This document shows positions 40,764-52,700 of a stretch of DNA of 64,000 nt, one piece after another. The notes beneath the pieces were generated by a model, which worked only from the letters and a program-made list of their open reading frames with translations, was not told the DNA's origin and searched no databases. Both the position numbers and the translations under genes were made by a program. Positions within the stretch are counted from its first letter, which is position 1. Every line of letters begins with the position of its first letter. Location of the stretch: the NCBI GenBank assembly GCA_933228675.1, contig OW121742.1, positions 34,296,218 to 34,360,217 of the forward strand, in the 5' to 3' direction. The DNA comes from Stomorhina lunata. Taxonomy: Eukaryota; Arthropoda; Insecta; Diptera; Rhiniidae.

Positions 40764-43700
40764 GTCTGTCTTTCCATCTGCCCATGGCTTCCTATCTTCA
40801 ACTTTTCTATAGAAATGCTTCCTGTCGTCAACTTTTCTATAGAAATGTCTTCCTATCGTCAAATTTTCTATAGAAATGTCTTCCTATTGTCAACTTTTCT
40901 ATAGAAATGTCTTCCTATCGTCAACTTTTCTATAGAAATGTCTTCCTATCGTCAACTTTTCTATAGAAATTTCTTCCTATCGTTAACTTTTCTATAGATA
41001 TGTCTTCCTATCGTCAACTTTTCTATAGAAATGTCTTCCTATCGTCAACTTTTCTATAGAAATGTCTTCCTATCGTCAACTTTTCTATAGAAATGTCTTC
41101 CTATCGTCAACTTTTCTATAGAACTGTCTTCCTATCGTCAACTTTTCTATAGAAATGTCTTCCTATCGTCAACTTTTCTATAGAAATGTCTTCCTATCGT
41201 CAACTTTTCTATAGAAATGTCTTCCTATCGTCAACTTTTCTATAGAAATGTCTTCCTATCGTCAACTTTTCTATAGAAATGTCTTCCTGTCGTCAACTTT
41301 TCTATAGAAATGTCTTCCTGTCGTCAACTTTTCTATAGAAATGTCTTCCTATCGTCAACTTTTCTATAGAAATGTCTTCCTATCGTCAACTTTTCTATAG
41401 AAATGTCTTCCTATCGTCAACTTTTCTATAGAAATGTCTTCCTATCGTCAACTTTTCTATAGAAATGTCTTCCTGTCGTCAACTTTTCTATAGAAATGTC
41501 TTCCTATCGTCAACTTTTCTATAGAAATGTCTTCCTATCGTCAACTTTTCTATAGAAATGTCTTCCTATCGTCAACTTTTCTATAGAAATGTCTTCCTAT
41601 CGTCAACTTTTCTATAGAAATGTCTTCCTATCGTCAACTTTTCTATAGAAATGTCTTCCTAGCGTCAACTTTTCTATAGAAATGTCTTCCTATCGTCAAC
41701 TTTTCTATAGAAATGTCTTCCTATCGTCAACTTTTCTATAGAAATGTCTTCCTATCGTCAACTTTTCTATAGAAATGTCTTCCTATCGTCAACTTTTCTA
41801 TAGAAATGTCTTCCTATCGTCAACTTTTCTATAGAAATGTCTTCCTATCGTCAACTTTTCTATTGAAGTATCTTCCTATCGTCAACTTTCCTATAGAGAT
41901 GTCTTCTTATCGTCAACTTTTCTATTGAAGTATCTTACTATCGTCAACTTTTCTATGAAAATGTCTTCCTATCGTCAACTTTTCTATAGGAATGTCTTCC
42001 TATCATCATCTTTTCTATAGAAATGTCTTCCTATCGTCAATTTTTCTGTAGAGATATCTTCCTATCGTCAACCTTTTTATAGAAATGTCTTCCTATCGTC
42101 AACTTTTCTATAGAAATATCTTCCTGTCGTCAACTTTTCTATTGAAGTATCTTACTATCGTCAACTTTTCTATGGAAATGTCTTTCTATCGTAAACATTT
42201 CTATAGAAATGTCTTTCTATCATCAACTTTTCTATGAAAATGTCTTCCTATCGTCAACTTTTCTATAGGAGTGTCTTCCTATCATCATCTTTTCTATAGA
42301 AATGTCTTCCTATCGTCAACTTTTCTGTAGAGATATCTTCCTATCGTCAACTTTTTTATATCGTCTACTTTCCTACAGAAATGTCTTCCTATCGTCAACT
42401 TTTTAATAGAAATGTCTTTCTATCGTCAACTTTTCTATAGGAATGACTTCCTATCGTCAACTTTTCTATAGAAATGTCTTCCTATCGTCAACTTTTCTAT
42501 AGAAATGTCTTCCTGTCGTCAACTTTTCTATAGAAATGTCTTCCTGTCGTCAACTTTTCTATAGAAATTTCTTCCTTTCGTCAACTTTTCTATAAAAATG
42601 TCTTCTTGTCGTCAACTTTTCTACAGAAATGTTTTCCTATCTTCAACTTTTCTATAGAAATGTCATCCTATGTATAGAAATGCCTTCCTATCGTCATTTT
42701 TGCTATATAGAAATATCTTCCTATCACCAACTTTTCTATAGATATGTCTTCCTACCGTCATCTTTTCTATATAGAAGTGTCTTCCGAGCGTCGTCTTTTC
42801 TATATAGAAATATCTTCCTATCGTCAACTTTTCTACTTAGAAATCTCTTCCTGTCTTCAACTTTTCTATAGAAATGTCTTTCTAAAATTATGCATAAAGA
42901 TTTTTTTCAAAAAATTTACTCAAGCAGAATTCTTAGATCAAATGTAGTTGCAAAATTTAATGCTTTGGTTTTAAATTTTATAATATTTCTATGAAATTAT
43001 GAAAAACACAAAATTTTACCAAACTTTTTTTTCAATATTGAAGGCATGATAGGGCCTAAACAAAAGGAGCTAGGTCACAGAGAAAAACTATCTATCGCCC
43101 ATTTTTTTTTATAGAAAAACTGCCTGTCTCCAATTTTTTGGATAAGAAAAACTGTCTTACACTTTATTTTGTAATAGAAAGTAGGGTTATATAGGGTATC
43201 TTATTCGTTAACATAATCTTCTATACTCGCTAGTGTTTTTTTAATATATTTTATTAATTCAAAGTAAAATTTGCTTTTATTAAATTTAATTGAAAAAAAT
43301 CTATGTTTGAAATTTTCAGGGAAAAATAAAGACAACAAAATAATTAGAAGAATTATATAACCGAAATATAGAAATAGACTCCAAAGCGAAACCGCATTTA
43401 TCTTACATTCTAAAAAGAAACGGAGTCAAAGCAACAACACATTCAAACATTAACATATATTCACACACGCATGCAATTAACGGTTCTTGTGTGCGTGTAA
43501 ATTAAGAATTAATTATTATCCAAAAAAGAAAATAAATCATTAAAAATGGGTTAAAAAAAGATATGTGCTTTTGAAATGTATCCTACACTTATAATCAAGG
43601 TGTCAAGATTCTAAATTTGTAAAACTTAATAAAAATCCATAAACAGTTTTTAAGATACTTTAACTTTAATACTTTCCTGGAAAAAAGATTAGTGATGGTC

Positions 43701-46700
43701 AAAAAAAGACACTTTGGAAAAAAAAACAGTGAAAAGCATCACTACAAAGTCGTTTTCTTTTAACGGAATATTTCTTCAGGATATACTTTTATTTTCAAAA
43801 ATTTATAAAATTTATTTTTGTACTTTAGAATAAAAGCTATGGTAATTACGAGTGACAAATGGAAAGGAACACTTTTTCCCTATCATTTAACATATTAAAG
43901 CAAATTACAGCTTATGCTCCTTATTAATTTGCTATGGAGTTTACTTTCTCTTAACAATTTTCTAAATGATGTCATCTATTAAAGACGCCAAGAAGTCGCC
44001 TGCTAATGTAAAAGCTAAGAGCAAATAATGTCAGCATCTTTTAATTTTATTTATTTAATTCAATTAATATCAATAATTTTGATATGATGTGATTTTAAAT
44101 TAAAGCAAATAAGAATTAAGTCAGCTACACAAAAAATGTGTGTAAATTTTTTCTATAAAAATTTATAGTCGCCAATATTTTCTGTAACTGAATGTAGCTC
44201 ACTTTTTTCAATAAAAATACTGACAGTAGCTCACATTTTCTATAGAAAAACCGACTGACGCTCACTTTTTCTATAGAAAAATCGACTGACGCTCACTTTT
44301 TCTATATAGAAAAACCGACTGACGCTCACTTTTTCTATATAGAAAAACCGACTGACGCTCACTTTTTCTATATAGAAAAACCGACTGACGCTCACTTTTT
44401 CTATATAGAAAAACCGACTGACGCTCACTTTTTCTATATAGAAAAACCGACTGACGCTCACTTTTTCTATATAGAAAAACCGACTGACGCTCACTTTTTC
44501 TATATAGAAAAACCGACTGACGCTCACTTTTTCTATATAGAAAAACCGACTGACGCTCACTTTTTCTATATAGAAAAACCGACTGACGCTCACTTTTTCT
44601 ATATAGAAAAACCGACTGACGCACACTTTTTCTATATAGAAAAACCGACTGACGCTCACTTTTTCTATATAGAAAAACCGACTGACGCTCACTTTTTCTA
44701 TATAGAAAAACCGACTGACGCTCACTTTTTCTATATAGAAAAACCGACTGACGCTCACTTTTTCTATATAGAAAAACCGACTGACGCTCACTTTTTCTAT
44801 ATAGAAAAACCGACTGACGCTCACTTTTTCTATATAGAAAAACCGACTGACGCTCACTTTTTCTATAGAAAAACTGACTCACTTTCTTAATAGAAAAACT
44901 GACTGTCGCTCACTTTTTCTGTAGAAAAACTCTAATTTTTTCTAGACTAAGACATAGTCTAAAACATAGCCTAAGACATAGACTAAGACATAGACTAAGA
45001 CATAGACTAAGACATAGACTAAGACATAGACTAAGACATAGACTAAGACATAGACTAAGTCATAGACTAAGACATAGACTAAGGCATAGACTAAGAGATA
45101 GACTAAGACATAGACTAAGACATAGACTAAGACATAGACTAAGACATAGACTAAGACATAGACTAAGACATAGACTAAGACATATACTAAGACATAGACT
45201 AAGACATAGACTAAGACATAGACTAAGACATAGACTAAGACATAGACTAACACATAGACTAAGACATAGACTAAGACATAGACTAAGACATAGACTAAGA
45301 CATAGACTTAAACATAGACTAAGACATAGACTAAGACATTGACTAAGACATAGACTAAGACATAAACTAAGACGAAGACTAAGACATAGACTAAGACATA
45401 GACTAAGACATAGACTAAGACATAGACTAAGACATATACTAAGACATAGACTAAGACATAGACTAAGACATAGACTAAGACATAGACTAAGACATAGACT
45501 AAGACATAGACTAAGACATAGACTAAGACATAGACAAAGACATAGACTAAGACATAGACTAAGACATAGACTAAGACATAGACTAAGACATAGACTAAGA
45601 CATAGACTAAGACATAGACAAAGACATAGACTAAGACATAGACTAAGACATAGACTAAGACATAGACTAAGACATAGACTAAGACATAGACTAAGACATA
45701 GACTAAGACATAGACTAAGACATAGACTAAGACATAGACTAAGACATAGACTAAGACATAGACTAAGACATAGACTAAGACATAGACTAAGACATAGACT
45801 AAGACACAGACTAAGACATAGACTAAGATATAGACTAAGAAATAGACTAAGACATAGACTAAGACATAGACTAAGACATAAACTAAGACATAGACTAAGA
45901 CATAGACTAAGACATAGACTAAGACATAGACTAAGACATAGACTAAGACATAGACTAAGACATAGACTAAGACATAGACTAAGACATAGACTAAGACATA
46001 GACTAAGACATAGACTAAGACATAGACTAAGACATAGACTAAGACATAGACTAAGACATAGACTAAGACATAGACTAAGACATAGACTAAGACATAGACT
46101 AAGACATAGACTAAGACATAGACTTAGACATAGACTTTGACATAGACTTAGACATAGACTAAGACATAGACTAAGACATAGACTAAGACATAGACTAAGA
46201 CATAGATTAAGACATAGACTAAGACATAGACTAAGACATAGACTAAGACATAGACTAAGACATAGACTAAGACATAGACTAAGACATAGACTAAGACATA
46301 GACTAAGACATAGACTAAGACATAGACTAAGACATAGACTAAGACATAGACTAAGACATAGACTAAGACATAGACTAAGACATAGACTAAGACATAGACT
46401 AAGACATAGACTAAGACATAGACTAAGACATAGACTAAGACATAGACATTAACTAAGTTATAGACTAAAACTCTTATTTTGACTTAGATTAAGTCATAGA
46501 CTTAGGCATAGCTCAAGGCATAACTAAAACATAGATAAAGATATAGGCTAAGGTAACGACTAAAGTTTGAAGTAACTTAAGTCTTACTTATATACATACA
46601 TTTATTCGTCTATCTAAACAAAACTAAAATTGTTTAAGCGATTAATTTCTAATTGCTTTTCCCAGCCTATTATCAAGAGTTATTTTAACTACATGGTAAT

Positions 46701-49700
46701 GGTCCCCCATGGATTAATTTATCAAGATACAATGCGCAATAAATGTAAGACATAAGCCTTATCTTAATGGAAATTGTAAAAGACAGAACCGGAAATAGTT
46801 TTTATAGAGAAGTATGCAACCACACAAATAGTTGGTCACATTTATTATCCCCTACTAAATATTCAGTTTTTTTTTTTTGTTTTTTGGTTGTCTCCCACAA
46901 ACAAACTGCTAACATACACATCAAGCATGTTACTAATTTAATGTAACAGCCCGGAAGGGAAGCGTTTTATTTAGATTTTTTTCTGTATTATTTAGTTTTT
47001 TTATGTTTATTTATTTTTCAACGACCACTTTTTATCTACTAGTTAAAGTATATTTTTCTCGTTTTGTTAGTATTTATTTTCTTGTTTATGGTTTGGAAAA
47101 AGAAATGAAAATGTTTTCTTTCCGCCCAGCCTTAAAACATCCTACTCATCAAATCAGCAACAACAAAAAAATTTGTTAAAAAATTTAATGAAAAAAAATA
47201 ATGTTGTTGTTGACAAACGAAAGGTAATGATGTTGATGCTAATGATAATAATGAAGATTCTAGTTTTTGTTGTCTTCGTTGCGGTAGCTGATAATGATGC
47301 GGAATGAAAAAGATAATTACAGTCATTTGTCGGTGAATATCTAATGACTAAAATAAATATATAGAGCGAAATGTGGTTGGTCCACTTAGAAACGACTATG
47401 ACAATGACCTATAATAAAGTTAATGGTGTGTTCAAAATATCATCACAAAGAAAAAATTGGAATCTTTTTTGTTAAATTTTAAACTTTATTAACACGGTAC
47501 ATGAACATAAGCAAGGACCAGTCTTGTTCAATCAAACAGAAAATATAATATTTTCGACTCAAAAGTAATCTCTTATAGCCTTCAATGTAAGAATTTTTTC
47601 AAAATGTTTTTTTTTTTTAACTTACAAGAATTCTTTTACCCTCAACACTGATACTTTCAGTTTTTGCTGTTTGTAATAGTCTCTATATTTCATTCTTTAG
47701 ATCATCAATTTTTACATTTTTCTCAAATGTCATAATACAGATGAGGATTGTTAGTTTTTTTCTTTATAACCCTTGTAAATTAAACTTTTCTATTTCAAGG
47801 AACTCTATTCATGGTGCGTTTTTTGTTTAACCGCAAACCTCATTGGCCACATACCATTACCCTTTATTGGTTGTAGGGTATAAAAGGAAATGCAAAAAAA
47901 AATAGCCCATATCATTCGTATACAAACAATTTCACTTTATTTATTGTAGGACATTTGTATACATTCGCTTGCAATTTAATATCATATACATTAGGGTAGA
48001 TCCGAGTTATTAAAAAAAAAAAAAAATTTTGAAATAAGAGTGTGCTGAACCTGGATGCACTTTACTATTAAAATGATGTAATGGTAACTCATACCCATCT
48101 CAAATTATAAGTTCTGACCATCTTACTTCTAACGCAACTAAACTTAAGACTATTCAGGACCAGATTTTCCTCAAATAAATAGGGCGATCATTTAAATTTA
48201 TATTAAGTAAAAAATAGTGATCTAAAATATTGAGTATGACTAAAATTTTAGATCATTAAATTTAAAATTTGTACTATGACTCAAAAATTTGGATTGAATA
48301 AAAATATACGATCCAAAAATTAGGACCACGATTATAAATCTTTATTATATAAGAAAGATTTGGCATGAGAACATTTTTTATATTAACAATTTTCTATAGA
48401 CAAGGAAATTTTCTAAAAAAAATTTTCATATAAAATTTTTTTTTTAAGAAATTTTTCATATAAAAAATCTAAAAAAAAAATTTATAAAAATTTAATTTAA
48501 ATAAATTAAATAAATTTAATTTAAATAGCTAAAATTTTTTTTAGAAATATATTATATCCAAAATTGTTCATATAAAATTTTTCAAATAAAAATTTTCTAT
48601 AGAAATTTTTCATATAGAAAAATTTGTATAAAAATTTTCTGTAGATATTTTTCATACAAAAAATTTGTATGGAAATTTTTCATATAACAAATTTTCTGTT
48701 GAAATCTTTTATATAAAAAATTGTTTTTTTTAATTTTTCATTAAAAAAGTTTTCTATAGAAATTTTTTATATCAAAAAATTTCTACGAAATTTTTCATTT
48801 TAAAAAATTTTCTTGACAAATTTTTCATTTAAACAATTTTCTATAGAAAAGTTTCGTATAAAGAGTTTTCTATAGAAATATATCATACAAAAATTTTCTT
48901 TAAAAATATATCATTTAAAAACTTTTCTGTAAACATTTTGGATACATATTTTTCATAAAAAAACCTTCTGAAGAAAATTTTTTACACAAAAAATTTTCTA
49001 TAGACATTTCTAAAATAAAAAGCTTTCTCTAGAAATTTTTCGTATAAAAAATGTTCTACAGAATTTTTGCAAATAAAAAATGTTCTAAAGAATTGTTCAT
49101 ATAAAAAATTTTCTATAGAAATTTTTCTCAAAAAAAAATTTTCAACAGAAATTTTTTGTTGAAAAAATTTGTTTATAGAAATGTTTTATATTAAAAATTT
49201 TCCATAGAAAATTTTCAGAAAAAAATTTTCTCTAGAAATGTTTTATATCCAAAATTTTCTTTAAAACTTTTTATAAAAAAAAATTTTCCAGAAAATTTTT
49301 AGATACCAAATTTTCAGATTAAAATTCTCTATAGAAATCTTTCATATCATGGGGTTTATTCAATACCGACTATAAACCAATTAAAAAAATATTTAAGGAG
49401 AAGCAAAAAAGTGTTCAATATCCAAAATAACTTAATATAAGTCAATAATTCCTCTACAATATATTAAAGCCAATAACTGCCTTAATAGATTTCTTCCATC
49501 TGATTTTTATTACATGAGATGTTCTTTTATAAAAGAACAGTTCTCCAATAAAAAGTGTGTAAAAATAAAAATGATTCATAAGTGGAATTGAATATGGGCT
49601 CACAATATACAAAATTTTATGAAAAATTTCATAAGTGGAAAAAAAAACAAGAAACTTTGTTTGAATTAAAAAATTTTCATAGAAAATTTATAAAAATATA

Positions 49701-52700
49701 TTTTTCGACAGAAATTTCTCATGTAAAATTTTTGTTATAGTAATTTTTCATATACAAAATTTTCTACAGAAATTTTATGTTCAAAAAAATTTTCTAAGTA
49801 AATTTTATATACAAAAAATTTTCTAAAGAAATTCTTTGAATAAAAAATTTTCTACAGAAATTTTGCATATAAAAACTTTTCTCAAAAAAATGTTTATTAA
49901 ACAAATTCTCTATAGAAATTTTTTATATCAAAAATTTAGATATAAAATTTTTTTTAAAGGATATTTTCATTTATAAATATTTTTTTTTTTTTTTTGTAGA
50001 AATTTTTTATATAAAAAGTTTTAAATAGAAATTTTTCATATAAAAAACTTTCTATCAAAATTTTTATATGAAACAAGAAATTTCTATTGAAAATTTTATA
50101 TAAAAAAGTTTTCTTTAGAAATTTTATATACAAAAGAACTTCAATAGAATGTTTTTATATAAAATTTATTTTTAGAAATTTTTCATATAAAAAATTTTCT
50201 ATAGAAATTTTTCATATAAAAAATTTCTATAGAAATTTTTCATTTAAAAAATTTTCTATAAAATATTTCTCATAAAAAAGCTTTTCTAAAAAAAAGGTTT
50301 TATATAAATAAATTTTCTAGAGAAATTTTTGTTTTAAATTTTTTTTATAGAAATTTTTCATATAAAAATTTCTCTATAAAAATTTTTCATTAAAAAGTTT
50401 TCTATAGAAATTTTTCGTATAAAAATCTTTTATGGAAATATTTCGTATGAACAATTTTTTTTTAGAAATTTGTCATACAAAAAATTTTTTAAATAAAAAA
50501 TTTTCTATCTATTTCTATTTTCTATTCAAAAAAAGATTCTACAGAAATTTTTCAAATGAAAATTTTCTATAGAAATTTTTTACATACAAATTTCTCTATA
50601 AAAATATTTCATTAAAAAATTTTCTATAGTATTTTTTCGTATAAAAATTTTTTATAGAAATATTTCGTATAAACAATTTTATAGAAATTTTTAATACAAA
50701 AAATTTTTTAAATAAAAAATTTCTATCTATTTCTATTCTCTATTAAAAACAAGATTTTTCTGAAATTTTTCAACTAAAAATTTTCTATAGAAATTTTTGA
50801 AATAAAAATTTTTGTAAAAATTTGTTTATAAAAAATTTGTATAAAAATTTTTTATATAAAATATTTTTTATAGAAATTTTTTATATACAAATTTTTCTAT
50901 AGAACTTTTTCATGTAAAAATTTTTCTATAGAAATTTTTCGTATAAAAAATTTTTTATGGAAATAATTCGTATAAACAATTTTTAATAGAAACTTTTCAT
51001 ACAAAACATTTTTAATAGAAATTTTTCATAAAATGAAATTCTTCTATAACTTTTTTATACAAAAATTAATATTTATAGAAAAAAAATACAAATTTTTCAT
51101 AGAAAAAAATGTTTATAGAAATTTTTCATATAAAAAATTTTTTATAGAAACTTTTCATATAAAAAATTTTCTATAGAAATTCTTTATATAAAAAATATAG
51201 AAATTTTGTTTATACAAAAATTTAATCTTTATAAAAAAACTATGTAGAAATTTTTCATATAAAAAATTTCTATTGAAAAAATTTTCAATAGAATTTTTTT
51301 AAATAAAAAATTGTCTATCAAAATATTTTATAAGAACATTTTTTTAAGAAATTTTTCATATAAAAATTTTTCTATAGAAATTTTTCATATAAAAAATGTT
51401 TTGTTGAAATTTTTTGTATAAAATTCTTTTTTTTTTTGAAGTTTTTATATAAAAAATATTTAATAGAAATTTTTGATATAAAAAATTTTTTATAGAAACT
51501 TTTTTTTTTTAAATTTTCTATTGAAATATTTCGTATATACAATTTTTTATAGAAACTTTTCATACAAAAAATTATAAATAGAAATTTTTCATTTAACGAA
51601 ATTTTTCTAAGAATTTTTTATAGAAAAATTATTATTGATAGAAAGAAAATTAAAAATTTTTTTTAGAAATTTTTGTATAGAAAATGTTTCATAAAAAAAA
51701 TTTTTCAAAATCAAAAATTTTCGATATATAAAAATTTTTTTATAGAAATTTTGTATATAAAAAATTGTTTTCCATATCAAAAACTTCTATAGAAATTTTT
51801 CATATAAAAAAAATTCTATAGAAAAACTTTTCTATAAAAATTTTTTAAATAAAAAATTTTCTATCAAAATTTTTTTAAAAAATATTTCATATAAAAAATT
51901 TTCTATAAAAATTTTTCAAATAAAAAATGTTCATATAAAAATTTTCTATAAAAATTCTTCTTATAAAAAATTTTCCATAGAAATTTTTCATATAAAAAAT
52001 TTTCTATAAAAATTGTTCATATAAAAAATTTTCAAACAAATTTTTCATAAAAAAAATTTTTATAGAAATTTTTTCTATAGAAAATTTTCTATAAAAATTT
52101 TTAATAAAAAATTTTGTCTAGCAATTTTTCATATAAAAAATGTTCAATTAAAATAACTTGTATAAGAAATTTTTCATATAAAACATTTTTTCTACAAATT
52201 TATCATATAAAATTTTTTGTGAAAATTATTCATATCAAATTTCTATAGAAATTTTTCATATAAAAATTTTTCTATGGAAATTTTTCATATAAAACATTTT
52301 CTATAGAAATTAATCATAAAGTTTTACTTGAAAAAACTTTTTCAATAAATTTTTTAAATAAAAAACTTTTTCAATAAATTTTTCATATAAAAAAATTTAT
52401 CTAGAAATTTTTCATATAAAAAATTTTCTCCAGAAATTTATCATATAAAAAATTTTCCTGAAATAATTTCAACAAAAAGTTTCTTTAAAAACTTTTTCTC
52501 TATACTCATCAAAATATGGGCCACTCTACTATAAATGAATTTCCATAGAAATAACTATATATGTATGTATGTAAGTATTAAAGAAACTAAGATCAAGAGT
52601 AAAAAAGTTAACTTTTGCCATAAGTGTGTAGAGATATTCTCATCTAGATATAAATGTATATGAATTAGTTTGGTAAATATTTAACATTCATATACAAAAT

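Larger units (their letters stand above)
40521..43085 (-). mobile_element. Dispersed repeat family B, copy 3 (reverse), containing (CTGT)n and a 31-bp array
   Basis: 40521-40645 is the reversed 3' end of family B (CACATCATCAAAAAGAACGG, CCTTATGAAATTCTAAGAGG, ATTGAGC). 43041-43083 is the reversed ACCTAGCTCC...GTTTAGG...CTATCATG segment. In an intact copy (58.3-59.2 kb) these parts are separated only by the CAGACAGA tract. Here a CTGT tract and about 2.1 kb of array separate them. Confidence 0.68.

Noticed and set aside
40512..40904. Open frames rich in SVCL or DRQT
   Set aside because: Translations of the (CTGT)n microsatellite and the start of the 31-bp array.
44240..44882. Two ~200-codon minus-strand open frames with 11-residue repeats ([22 protein letters not shown])
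   Set aside because: They are two frames of the same 33-bp satellite; any stop-free unit whose length is a multiple of three gives this. No start context, splice sites or unique flanks.
44942..45253. 103-codon open frame of LVYV repeats
   Set aside because: It is a translation of the 12-bp array; the frame begins and ends at random substitutions.
47867..47890. TATAAAAGG core promoter
   Set aside because: No initiator, open frame or other support nearby; such motifs are expected by chance in AT-rich DNA.
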